From: Pseudomonas ekonensis
GTDB taxonomy: Bacteria > Pseudomonadota > Gammaproteobacteria > Pseudomonadales > Pseudomonadaceae
Assembly: GCF_019145435.1 (NCBI RefSeq)
Contig: NZ_JAHSTS010000001.1
Coordinates: 186,001 to 250,000 of the forward strand
Direction: 5' to 3'
Length of the DNA: 64,000 bases
Shown in pieces: positions 8,930-16,720 of the stretch (position 1 is the stretch's first letter; every line of letters begins with the position of its first letter). A program made the position numbers and the translations under genes. The notes beneath the pieces were generated by a model. The model was not told the origin of the DNA. It did no database searches and saw only the letters and a list, made by a program, of their open reading frames with translations.

Positions 8930-9499
8930 ATGGAGCCGATACTTGAGCTTGAAAGCGCAAGACTGCGGATGCGCCAGTGGCAGGACGAGGATCTGCCGGC
9001 ATTTGCCGCGATGTGCGCCGATCCGCAGGTGATGCGCTATTTCCCTGCACCGTTGACCCGACTGGAAAGTGCCTCGATGATCGGGCGCGTGCGCGGGCAT
9101 TTCGCCGAACACGGTTATGGCCTGTGGGCGCTGGAGCGCAAGGACTGCGGCCAGTTCATCGGCTTCACGGGGCTGGGCGTGGTCGGCTTCGACGCGCCGT
9201 TCACCCCGGCGGTGGAAATCGGCTGGCGCCTGGCCAAGGAGCACTGGGGGTTGGGCTATGCCAGCGAAGCGGCGTGGACGGCGCTGCGTTGCGGCTTCGA
9301 CCGGGTGGCGCTGAACGAGGTGGTGTCGTTCACCAGTGAGTCCAATCTGCCGTCGCAGAAAGTGATGCAGGCCATCGGCATGCACCACGCCGAGGCGGAT
9401 GATTTCGATCATCCGCGCCTGGCCGACGGCCATCCGCTGCGCCGGCATGTGTTGTACCGCATCAGCCGCGAGCAGTGGCTGCAAACCTTGCATGGATAA
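8930..9499 (+). CDS. GNAT-family N-acetyltransferase, RimJ/RimL type
   Basis: The 189-residue protein opens with LESARLRMRQWQDEDLPAFAAM, the standard first strand and helix of the RimJ/RimL (Acetyltransf_3) group, and has the acetyl-CoA loop region in WRLAKEHWGLGYASEAA followed by NLPSQKVMQAIGM. Members acetylate ribosomal protein N-termini, amino-acid-like toxins or antibiotics. The target is unknown. The ATG at 8930 is chosen because it has AGGGG upstream and begins the conserved fold; an earlier in-frame ATG at 8840 would overlap the divergent deacetylase gene. It precedes tesB by 109 bp on the same strand. Confidence 0.88.
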   Translation: MEPILELESARLRMRQWQDEDLPAFAAMCADPQVMRYFPAPLTRLESASMIGRVRGHFAEHGYGLWALERKDCGQFIGFTGLGVVGFDAPFTPAVEIGWRLAKEHWGLGYASEAAWTALRCGFDRVALNEVVSFTSESNLPSQKVMQAIGMHHAEADDFDHPRLADGHPLRRHVLYRISREQWLQTLHG

Positions 9500-9608
9500 G
9501 CAAACACGGACGTTTAAAATGGCCGCCGCCCTCAAGGGCCCGGCCAGAACCTGAATCCCCCGCTGCAGCTGAGGCTGCGCGGTTTTGCTTTGTGTGAGGA
9601 GAGTCTGA

Positions 9609-10478
9609 ATGAGCCAAGTGTTGGAAGATCTGGTGGATCTGCTGACCCTCGAACCGATCGAGGAAAACCTGTTCCGCGGCCGCAGCCAGGACCTGGGGTT
9701 CCGCCAGCTGTTCGGCGGCCAGGTGCTCGGCCAGTCGTTGTCGGCGGCCAGTCAGACCGTCGAAGAGGCGCGGCATGTGCACTCGATGCACGGTTACTTC
9801 CTGCGTCCGGGCGACGCCAAGCTGCCGGTGGTGTACTCGGTGGACCGCGTGCGCGACGGCGGCAGCTTCAGCACCCGGCGCGTCACGGCGATCCAGAAGG
9901 GCCATCCGATCTTCACGTGCAGCGCCTCGTTCCAGTACGACGAGGAAGGCTTCGAGCACCAGAGCCAGATGCCTGAGGTCGTCGGCCCGGAGAACCTGCC
10001 GTCGGAACTGGAGATCACCCAGCAGCGCGCCCACCTGATCCCCGAGCACATGCGCGAGAAGCTGCTGTGCCCGAAGCCGATCGAAGTGCGCCCGGTCACC
10101 GAAAAGGATCCGTACAACCCGCAGCCGGCCGATCCGGTCAAGTACGTGTGGTTCCGCGCCGACGGCGCCCTGGCGGACATCCCGGCCCTGCACAAGTACC
10201 TGCTGGCCTACGCCTCGGACTTCGGCTTGCTGACCACCTCGATGCTGCCCCACGGCAAGTCGGTCTGGCAGAAGGACATGCAGGTCGCCAGCCTCGACCA
10301 CGCGTTGTGGTTCCACAATGACCTGCGCGCCGACGACTGGCTGCTCTACGCGATGGACAGCCCGTGGGCCGGCAACTCCCGCGGTTTCTCCCGGGGCAGC
10401 GTGTTCAACCGCGCCGGCCAACTGGTGGCGTCGGTGACCCAGGAAGGCCTGATCCGGCACCGCAAGGACTGGGCATGA
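9609..10478 (+). CDS. tesB: Acyl-CoA thioesterase II
   Basis: The 289-residue protein is full length for TesB, a double hot-dog enzyme that hydrolyses medium- and long-chain acyl-CoA to free fatty acid and CoA in the cytoplasm. The N-terminal FRGRSQDLGFRQLFGGQVLGQSL and the C-terminal catalytic residues are present: Asp in ASLDHALWFH, Thr in LLTTSMLPHG and Gln in VTQEGLIRH. The start has a GAGGAGAG ribosome-binding site. Its stop codon overlaps the ATG of the following HAD gene by 4 bp (ATGA), so the two are translationally coupled. Confidence 0.95.
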   Translation: MSQVLEDLVDLLTLEPIEENLFRGRSQDLGFRQLFGGQVLGQSLSAASQTVEEARHVHSMHGYFLRPGDAKLPVVYSVDRVRDGGSFSTRRVTAIQKGHPIFTCSASFQYDEEGFEHQSQMPEVVGPENLPSELEITQQRAHLIPEHMREKLLCPKPIEVRPVTEKDPYNPQPADPVKYVWFRADGALADIPALHKYLLAYASDFGLLTTSMLPHGKSVWQKDMQVASLDHALWFHNDLRADDWLLYAMDSPWAGNSRGFSRGSVFNRAGQLVASVTQEGLIRHRKDWA

Positions 10479-11068
10479 GCCTGGCGGACGTGCGGCACTG
10501 GGTGTTCGACATGGACGGCACCCTGACCGTCGCGGTGCATGACTTCGCGGCGATCCGGGTGGCGTTGTCGATCCCGCCCGAGGACGACATCCTCACCCAC
10601 CTCGCGGCCTTGCCGGCGGACGAAGCGGCCGCCAAGCACGCGTGGCTGCTGGAGCACGAACGGGACTTGGCGCTGGGCTCGACCCCGGCCGCCGGCGCGG
10701 TGGAACTGGTGCGCGACCTGCACGCCCGGGGCTTGCGGCTCGGCATCCTGACCCGCAATGCCCGCGAGCTGGCCCATGTCACGCTCGAAGCCATCGGCCT
10801 GGCCGACTGCTTTGCCGTCGAGGATGTGCTGGGCCGCGACGAAGCGCCGCCCAAGCCGCATCCCGGCGGGCTGCTGAAGCTGGCGGACGCCTGGGCGGTG
10901 CCGGCCAGCGAGATGGTGATGGTCGGCGACTACCGTTTCGACCTCGATTGCGGCCGGGCGGCGGGGGCGCGGACGGTGCTGGTGAACCTGCCGGACAACC
11001 CGTGGCCGGAGCTGACGGACTGGCACGCGAAGGATTGCGTCGAGCTGCGGCGGATGGTGTTCGCCTGA
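10475..11068 (+). CDS. HAD-superfamily phosphatase (phosphoglycolate phosphatase-like)
   Basis: The 197-residue protein has all HAD motifs: nucleophile motif I DMDGTLT (about 13-19), motif II ILTRN, Lys of motif III in PPKPHPGG, and motif IV MVGDYRFDLDCGRAAGA. The cap domain is the small helical C1 type between motifs I and II. It should hydrolyse a phosphate monoester; the substrate is not predictable, although it resembles Gph-like proteins. It begins inside the tesB stop codon, so a shared message with tesB is likely. Confidence 0.9.
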   Translation: MSLADVRHWVFDMDGTLTVAVHDFAAIRVALSIPPEDDILTHLAALPADEAAAKHAWLLEHERDLALGSTPAAGAVELVRDLHARGLRLGILTRNARELAHVTLEAIGLADCFAVEDVLGRDEAPPKPHPGGLLKLADAWAVPASEMVMVGDYRFDLDCGRAAGARTVLVNLPDNPWPELTDWHAKDCVELRRMVFA

Positions 11069-11078
11069 GCGGGGGCCG

Positions 11079-12032
11079 TCACTGGCCGAACAAGGCTTTC
11101 AGCCCCTCCGGCGATGTCAGCATGCCGTCGCCGTTGTGCCCCACGCCGGGCACTTCCACCAGCCGCTGGTTCACCCCCTCCGGGTGACGGCGCAGCAAGT
11201 AGCCGAAAAACAGCTTCCCGCGCTCAAGCCGGTTGGCGCCTTGGGCCTTGGCCGCGCAGCTCTTGTCCAGCGCCGGGTGCTGCGGGTCGGTGTCCTGCTG
11301 GCCGAGCAGATAGATCACCTCGCGTTTGACGTAACTGCCTTCAAGCTGCGCAGGCGTTTGCCCGCCGGCATAGATCGGCGGATCCACCAGACCGTACTTC
11401 CAGCGGTTGAAGCCGGCGCATTGCGCGTGGTCGAACGCCACCGGCCGCTGCTCGTTGAAATAGGCATACGACGAAGGGTTGGCCACCACATAGCGCAAGC
11501 GGATGCCTTCGGCCTTCAGCGCCGGCGGCTCCTTGGCGAGCAGCGCATAGCGCTGGACGACCTGACCGCCGCCGGAGTGGCCGAAGATCACGATCTGCTT
11601 CACGTCGGGAAACTGCTTGCGGTCGCTGACCCGCGCGATGATTTCGTCGAGCGCGGCGTAGGAGCTCAACGGGTTCGGCCCTGTGGATAACCCGCCGCCC
11701 ATCCAGTCGTTGCCTTGCCAACGCAGCACGCTCGGCGGCAGCGAGTACAGCGCCACGTCGCTTTCGTTGAGGAACTGCGGGGCGATCACCAGGGTGCTGG
11801 CGCTCTGGCCGGCCAGTTCCGCCGCGCTTTCGGCGCTCTTGCGGTAGGTCTCGGCGTTGCGCAGGCGACCATGCACGACGATCAGCACCCGTTCGATCCT
11901 GGCCGGCGCCGGGCCGATGCCCACCGCCATTTCGCCGGCCTTGAGTTGTAGGCGCCCGGCGCTGATCGCATCGACGCCGGCGGCCTGAACCCCGCCGGCG
12001 ATGAACAGTAAAGCCAACAGCCATCTATGCAT
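11079..12032 (-). CDS. Secreted alpha/beta hydrolase
   Basis: A 317-residue protein with an N-terminal signal peptide (MHRWLLALLFIAGGVQAAG, likely cleavage after VQA). The nucleophile elbow GHSGGGQ (about 150-156), the preceding VLIVVHGRLRNAETY oxyanion strand and a late GVGHNGDGM histidine complete an alpha/beta hydrolase triad arrangement. It probably acts in the periplasm or outside the cell as an esterase or related hydrolase; the substrate is unknown. Its ATG directly abuts the stop codon of the metallopeptidase gene, so the pair should be one operon. Confidence 0.85.
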   Translation of the reverse strand: MHRWLLALLFIAGGVQAAGVDAISAGRLQLKAGEMAVGIGPAPARIERVLIVVHGRLRNAETYRKSAESAAELAGQSASTLVIAPQFLNESDVALYSLPPSVLRWQGNDWMGGGLSTGPNPLSSYAALDEIIARVSDRKQFPDVKQIVIFGHSGGGQVVQRYALLAKEPPALKAEGIRLRYVVANPSSYAYFNEQRPVAFDHAQCAGFNRWKYGLVDPPIYAGGQTPAQLEGSYVKREVIYLLGQQDTDPQHPALDKSCAAKAQGANRLERGKLFFGYLLRRHPEGVNQRLVEVPGVGHNGDGMLTSPEGLKALFGQ

Positions 12033-12923
12033 TTACAGGTTTTTCGCCGCAAAGGTATCGCACTGGCCGACCTGGCCTTGGGCGAATCCGGTTTTGAACC
12101 AGCGCACCCTTTGCGCCGACGTGCCGTGGGTGAACGAGTCCGGCACCACGCGGCCCTGACCCTGCTGTTGCAGGCGGTCGTCGCCGATGGCGTTCGCCGC
12201 GTTCAGGGCTTCCTCGATGTCGCCCGGCTCCAGCCAGTTCAGGCGCTTCTGCGCGTTGTACGCCCAGACGCCGGCCAGGCAGTCGGCCTGCAGTTCCTGG
12301 CGCACCAGCAGGCCGCCGTCGCCTTCCATCTGCCGGCCTTGCTGGCGGGCGGCCTGGATCTTCGCCGAGACGCCGAGCAAGGTCTGCACATGGTGGCCGA
12401 CTTCGTGGGCGATCACGTAGGCCTGGGCAAAATCGCCAGCCGCCTTGAAGCGCTGGGCCATTTCCTGGAAGAACGCCATGTCCAGGTACACCTTCTGGTC
12501 CGCCGGGCAATAGAACGGGCCGGTGGCCGAGGTGGCCAGGCCGCAGGCGGAGTTGACCCGGTTGCTGAACAGCACCAGGGTCGGATCCCGGTACTGGCGG
12601 CCAGCCTGCTGGAAGATCGCGCCCCAGGTGTCTTCGGTGTCGCCGAGGATCGAACGCACGAACTCGGCCTGTTCATCGTTGGCCGGCGGTGCCTTGCGGG
12701 TCTGTGTGCCGACCGGCGCCGATTGCTCGGTCATCTGGCCGGTGAGCTGGCCGAGGATCTGCAGCGGATCCTGCCCGGTGATCCAGCCGATGCCGACGAT
12801 CAGCAGGATCGCGGTGAGGCTCAGGCCCTTGCCGCCGCCGAAGCGCATCCCGCCGCCTGCGCCCATGTCATCGCCACGGGCATCGACGACGTTGTCGCTG
12901 CGTCGTCCTTTTCTCCATAGCAT
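12033..12923 (-). CDS. ypfJ: Neutral zinc metallopeptidase, YpfJ family
   Basis: The 296-residue protein starts MLWRKGRRSDNVVDARG, has one membrane segment (about 34-52) after a Gly-rich stretch, and carries the zinc-binding helix HEVGHH within AYVIAHEVGHHVQTLLG, with downstream ELQADCLAGVWA supplying the third ligand region. This is the YpfJ/KPN_00809 neutral zinc metallopeptidase family, inner-membrane-anchored proteins of unknown cellular role. The ATG at 12923 is the conserved start; upstream in-frame codons are not protein-like. It leads a two-gene operon with the alpha/beta hydrolase. Confidence 0.92.
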   Translation of the reverse strand: MLWRKGRRSDNVVDARGDDMGAGGGMRFGGGKGLSLTAILLIVGIGWITGQDPLQILGQLTGQMTEQSAPVGTQTRKAPPANDEQAEFVRSILGDTEDTWGAIFQQAGRQYRDPTLVLFSNRVNSACGLATSATGPFYCPADQKVYLDMAFFQEMAQRFKAAGDFAQAYVIAHEVGHHVQTLLGVSAKIQAARQQGRQMEGDGGLLVRQELQADCLAGVWAYNAQKRLNWLEPGDIEEALNAANAIGDDRLQQQGQGRVVPDSFTHGTSAQRVRWFKTGFAQGQVGQCDTFAAKNL

Positions 12924-13015
12924 GTGGGAATCCTCTGCTTGTGCGTGATGATCAGTGTTGTTGGTGTGTGAGTTTGGCGCCAGTCCGGCCGTCCGTCCAT
13001 TCGCAGTGCAACGTA

Positions 13016-13044
13016 GGCCCGACCTCGGTGTTCGACGTCGGGCC
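13016..13044. other. Perfect 8-bp stem hairpin upstream of the iclR gene
   Basis: GGCCCGAC (13016-13023) pairs exactly with GTCGGGCC (13037-13044) across a 13-base loop. It lies in the divergent 290-bp gap between ypfJ and the IclR gene, where no coding sequence is supported. No T-run follows on either strand, so it is not an obvious terminator; a protein-binding site or a folded leader are both possible. Confidence 0.5.
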
Positions 13045-13213
13045 TGCTGTTGACGGGTAAGAACCTGGCGTTGCCGGCGAATTCCGTCCTGCAGCGGATT
13101 TTTTGTCACGTGCCGTCAACGGCGTTCGGTTGCTTGCCTGCATCGGCGAGGGACGGATTTCGCAATCCCTGCCGTGTCTTCTAGAATCGGCCAAATTTCA
13201 TCGGGATCTCATC

Positions 13214-13990
13214 ATGGCCGGCAGTCAAATCGAACGGGTCTTCAGCGTGCTGGAAAGCCTCGCCAGCGAGGCGGGCGGGCTGCCGATGCAAACCCTGGCC
13301 GAGCAGTTGGGCATCCCGAAAAGCGCGACCCACCGCTTGCTCGCCGAACTGGTCCGGCTGGGCTATGTGCGGCAGAATCCGGACACGCTGCGCTATCACA
13401 TGTCCACCCGATTGGTGGCCATGGGGTTTCGTTACTTGTCGGGCAGCGGGGCCGACATCGTGCAGCCGGTGCTCGACCGCCTGGCCCTGGAGACCGGCGA
13501 ACTGGTGCGCCTGGGCGTCATCGACGGCGAGCGCCAGACCTGGATCGCCAAGGCCCAGGGTGCCCGCACCGGCCTGCGCTACGACCCTGACATGGGCCGC
13601 GAGGCCCCGCTGTTCTACACCGCCTCGGGCCATGCATGGCTGGCGTGCATGAGCGATGCCGAGGCGCTGTCGCGGGTCGAGCGCCAGGGCACCGAACTGC
13701 CCGCCGGGGCAGGGCCGAACGCGCCGCGCTCCCATGGCGATCTGCTCGAACGCCTGCGCATCGCCCGGGAACAGGGCTACGCCTGCGTCGAGGAAAGTTC
13801 GGCGGTGGGCACCTCGGCGATTGCGGCGGTGGTGCGCCATCCCGGCGATGGCCGGGTGATCGGCGTGCTGAGCATCGCCGGCCCCAGCGCGCGGCTGCCG
13901 GGAGCGCGGCTGCATGAACTGGCGCCGCTGCTGCTGACGTTCACCCGGGAACTGTCGCAGGCGAGCCTGGCGTCTGAGTTGTTCGTTTGA
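13214..13990 (+). CDS. IclR-family transcriptional regulator
   Basis: The 258-residue protein has the IclR N-terminal winged helix (about 4-65: IERVFSVLESLASE then LAEQLGIPKSATHRLLAEL) and the C-terminal effector domain (about 75-250, including ACVEESSAVGTSAIAAVVRHP). IclR proteins in Pseudomonas often regulate aromatic and hydroaromatic acid catabolism (PcaR, PobR). The ATG at 13214 fits the family start; in-frame codons as far as 13103 are not conserved-looking. It sits at the edge of the quinate/shikimate region, and a GTGCG-N5-CGCAC inverted repeat follows it at 14028. Control of the quinate genes is inferred from position and site similarity. Confidence 0.92.
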   Translation: MAGSQIERVFSVLESLASEAGGLPMQTLAEQLGIPKSATHRLLAELVRLGYVRQNPDTLRYHMSTRLVAMGFRYLSGSGADIVQPVLDRLALETGELVRLGVIDGERQTWIAKAQGARTGLRYDPDMGREAPLFYTASGHAWLACMSDAEALSRVERQGTELPAGAGPNAPRSHGDLLERLRIAREQGYACVEESSAVGTSAIAAVVRHPGDGRVIGVLSIAGPSARLPGARLHELAPLLLTFTRELSQASLASELFV

Positions 13991-14027
13991 CGGATCGTGT
14001 GGGCGCGGGCAGCGGTGAAGCGAAAGT

Positions 14028-14042
14028 GTGCGCTGTTCGCAC
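14028..14042. promoter_or_regulatory. IclR-type operator candidate upstream of the DMT gene
   Basis: GTGCGCTGTTCGCAC is an inverted repeat with five-base arms GTGCG and CGCAC around a five-base centre. It agrees with 11 of 15 positions of the sequence at 16587-16601 and lies between the IclR gene and the DMT transporter, 134 bp before the latter's ATG. Confidence 0.5.
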
Positions 14043-14175
14043 GGTTTTGTGTTTCTCGTCTGTGAGAATATGGAACCGAGTTCTAGATTATTGACCGTCA
14101 GCGCTTCCGGTCAGTTCCAAGGGCGGGCGCAGGTGCCCCGCCTCATCAGCTCCAGTGTTCATTCAGAGATATCCA

Positions 14176-15054
14176 ATGACCGTCAGCACCCCGCTTTCCG
14201 GCGTCAATCAACCTTTCAAGGGGATCTTGCTGATCGTCGTGGCCACGTTCCTGTTTTCCAGCCATGACGCCTTGTCGAAATACCTCTCAGGCTTCTACCC
14301 GATCGTGATGGTGGTGTGGGCGCGGTATCTGGTGCACACCTTGCTGATGGCCGGGATTTTCCTGCCGCAGTCGGGGCTGCGGGTGCTGCGCACCAAGCGG
14401 CCGCTGCTCCAGGCGGTGCGGGCGCTGTGCCTGCTGGGCACCAGTCTGTTTTTCACCACGGCGCTGCTGTACATCCCGCTGGCGGAGGCCACGGCGGTGA
14501 ACTTCCTGGCGCCGGTGCTGGTGACGGCGCTGTCGGTGCCGCTGCTCAAGGAGCGGGTGACGCGGGGGCAGTGGATCGCGGTGATCTGCGGGTTTTCCGG
14601 GGTGCTGGTGATCGTCCATCCCGGCGGCGAATTGTTCACCCCGGCGGTGCTGCTGCCGTTCTGCTCGGCGCTGTTTTTCTGCTTTTACCAGTTGCTCACG
14701 CGCAAGCTCAGCGAAGTCGATAGCCCGACCACCAGCAATTTCTTTGCGGGGCTGTGCAACACGCTGGTGATGAGTGCGCTGGTGCCGTTCTTCTGGCAGG
14801 TGCCGAGCCTGGTGCATGGCCTGTTGATGCTGGCGCTGGGCAGTTGCGGGATGACCGCGCACCTGTTCCTGACCCAGGCCTTCCGGCATGCCGCGCCGGC
14901 GCTGCTGGCGCCGTTCGGTTATTGCCAGATCGTGTTTGCGGGGCTGTTGGGCTGGCTGCTGTTCAACCACACGCCGACCCTGACCACGGTCGCGGGCATT
15001 GCGGTGATCTGCTGCAGCGGGCTGGCGGCGGCCTGGCAGCAGCGCCGCGCCTGA
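14176..15054 (+). CDS. EamA-family transporter (DMT superfamily)
   Basis: A 292-residue inner membrane protein with ten predicted membrane segments in two EamA repeats (FKGILLIVVATFLFSSHDALSKYL opens the first). The HDALSK element is common in a Pseudomonas DMT group of unknown substrate. The start at ATG 14176 gives a short cytoplasmic N-terminus; a GTG at 14155 in the same frame is possible. It lies downstream of the IclR gene, is separated from it by an IclR-type inverted repeat, and is convergent with the MFS transporter. Transport of a hydroaromatic or related compound is a guess from context. Confidence 0.85.
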   Translation: MTVSTPLSGVNQPFKGILLIVVATFLFSSHDALSKYLSGFYPIVMVVWARYLVHTLLMAGIFLPQSGLRVLRTKRPLLQAVRALCLLGTSLFFTTALLYIPLAEATAVNFLAPVLVTALSVPLLKERVTRGQWIAVICGFSGVLVIVHPGGELFTPAVLLPFCSALFFCFYQLLTRKLSEVDSPTTSNFFAGLCNTLVMSALVPFFWQVPSLVHGLLMLALGSCGMTAHLFLTQAFRHAAPALLAPFGYCQIVFAGLLGWLLFNHTPTLTTVAGIAVICCSGLAAAWQQRRA

Positions 15055-15059
15055 AGGTT

Positions 15060-15093
15060 CCTTGCGGGAGCCGGCGGGCCAGCTCCCGCAAGG
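15060..15093. terminator. Hairpin between convergent DMT and MFS genes
   Basis: CCTTGCGGGAGC (15060-15071) pairs over 12 bases with GCTCCCGCAAGG (15082-15093). The core resembles the local REP family (GGGAGC ... GCTCCC). It lies between two converging genes and may terminate both, although no T-run follows. Confidence 0.6.
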
Positions 15094-15107
15094 GATCATG
15101 CTTAAGG

Positions 15108-16448
15108 TCACTCGGTGACGGCGGGGATCTTGCGCGGGGCCATGAAGTACATCCAGGTCAGCGCGATGAAGTACATCGCCGGGATCAGGGTGAACAGCAC
15201 GGTGTAGTTGTTGTTCGTGACGGTGAGGATATGGCCGACGATCTGGGTCATGAACATCCCGCCGATGGCCGCGCACATGCCGCCGAAGCCGAACACGGTG
15301 CTCATCATGTGCTTGGGCGTGTAGTCCATCACCAGGCTCCAGATGTTGGCGGTCCAGGCCTGGTGCGCGCCGATGGCCAGGGAGATGGCGGCCACCGCGA
15401 CCCACAGGTGGCTGGAGCCGGCGGCCACCACCACGCCGATGATGCAGCAGGCGAACAGGAGCATCGACAGCAGTCGCGCCTTGATCGGGTCGGCGCCGCG
15501 CCCGATCAGGAACGACGAGAGGATGCCGCCGCCCACGCTGCCGAAGTCGGCGGTGAGGTAGATGATGATCAGCGGGATGCCCATCTGGGTCACGTTGATG
15601 CCCAGGTTGTATTGCTGGTTGAGGAACGGCGGCAGCCAGTACAGGTAGAACCAGAACACCGGCGCGGTCAGCGAGTAGGCGAGGGCGAAGGCCCAGGTGC
15701 CGCGCATGCGCAGGATCCGCGAGAACGGCACGCGGGCCTGTTCCGGTTCGGCCTGCTGCTGGATGTATTCAAGCTCCGAGGCCTTCACGCTCGGATGGTC
15801 TTCCGGGTTGAAGTATTTGAGGGCCCAGCACAGCAGCCAGATGCCGCCCAGCGCCGACATGCACAGGAACGCCGCCTGCCAGCCCCAGGCATGCAGGATC
15901 AGCGGCAGGAGCATCGGAGTGAACATCGCGCCGACGTTGGTGCCGGCGTTGAAGATGCCGGTGGCCACCGCGCGTTCGCCGGCGGGGAACCACAGGCGGG
16001 TGGTCTTTACGCAGGCGGGGTAGTTGGCCGCTTCGGTCAGGCCGAGGATGAAGCGGCAGACCATGAAGCCCGCCGCCGAGGTCGCCAGGCCATGGGCGCC
16101 GGTGGCCAGGCTCCACAGCAGCACCGCGCAGAAGAACACGCGCTTGACCCCGACCCGGTCGATCAGCCGGCCCTGCAGCACGAAGCCGATGGCGTAGCCG
16201 ACCTGGAACCAGAAGTTGATGTTGGCGTAGTCCATCGCCGTCCAGCTCATTTCCTTGGCCAGGATCGGCTGCATCACGCCCAGGGCGGCGCGGTCGATGT
16301 AGTTCAGGGTGGTGGCGAAAAACACCAGCGCCAGCATGCCCCAACGGGTCTTGCCGACGGCCAGGGCGCCGCGGATCTTGTCGCCGATGCCGCTGGAGGC
16401 AGAGGTCATGGCCGCACGCGCCATGTGTGAGCTTTGGGAAGGAGTCAT
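15108..16448 (-). CDS. MFS transporter, probable quinate/shikimate or related aromatic acid uptake
   Basis: A 446-residue major facilitator with twelve predicted membrane segments. The sequence after the first helix, FFATTLNYIDRAALGVMQP, and the loop GRLIDRVGVKRVF are typical of the anion:cation symporter (ACS) group, which moves sugar acids and aromatic or hydroaromatic acids with protons. The ATG at 16448 is the likely start. It is divergent from quiC1 across a 272-bp regulatory gap with two putative operators, and the same neighbour order is known in P. aeruginosa (PA0241-PA0245 region, from memory). Substrate assignment is by context. Confidence 0.85.
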   Translation of the reverse strand: MTPSQSSHMARAAMTSASSGIGDKIRGALAVGKTRWGMLALVFFATTLNYIDRAALGVMQPILAKEMSWTAMDYANINFWFQVGYAIGFVLQGRLIDRVGVKRVFFCAVLLWSLATGAHGLATSAAGFMVCRFILGLTEAANYPACVKTTRLWFPAGERAVATGIFNAGTNVGAMFTPMLLPLILHAWGWQAAFLCMSALGGIWLLCWALKYFNPEDHPSVKASELEYIQQQAEPEQARVPFSRILRMRGTWAFALAYSLTAPVFWFYLYWLPPFLNQQYNLGINVTQMGIPLIIIYLTADFGSVGGGILSSFLIGRGADPIKARLLSMLLFACCIIGVVVAAGSSHLWVAVAAISLAIGAHQAWTANIWSLVMDYTPKHMMSTVFGFGGMCAAIGGMFMTQIVGHILTVTNNNYTVLFTLIPAMYFIALTWMYFMAPRKIPAVTE

Positions 16449-16586
16449 GTAAGCCACCCGTTTCTTGAAATTTTTATGGTGTTCTGGGTCGTTTCGCAGC
16501 GAGACCGACGGTTCGCGACCGGGCTCGGCGTGGAGTCGATGTTGGGCAGCGGCCGAAAGATCGTCAATTCGCCAAACCGGCATTGT

Positions 16587-16601
16587 GTTCGATAATCGCA
16601 C
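16587..16601. promoter_or_regulatory. PcaR-type operator, exact 15-bp match
   Basis: GTTCGATAATCGCAC lies in the divergent gap between the MFS gene and quiC1. As I recall, this exact sequence is the operator described for PcaR, the IclR-family protocatechuate-pathway regulator of P. putida. It ends 119 bp upstream of the quiC1 ATG and begins 138 bp upstream of the MFS start. The match is seen directly; the regulator that binds is inferred. Confidence 0.7.
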
Positions 16602-16605
16602 GCAA

Positions 16606-16628
16606 AACTAACCGGGTAGTACACTTTA
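16606..16628 (+). promoter_or_regulatory. Shared 23-bp promoter motif, quiC1 copy
   Basis: The core TAACCGGGTAGTACA, flanked by AAC before and CTTTA after, matches 19 of 23 positions of the reverse strand at 20802-20824 upstream of aroQ. It contains the inverted repeat ACTA-N6-TAGT (ACTAACCGGGTAGT). It starts four bases after the PcaR-type site. The TetR regulator encoded at 18740 is the natural candidate to bind it. Confidence 0.65.
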
Positions 16629-16720
16629 AATTGCCTGGCGACCGATCGGAACCAATAATCCGCTCACCCCCCAAAAGCGGCGCCATCCCCGCCGCCGACG
16701 CCTCCACCGGGAGTTGAGAG

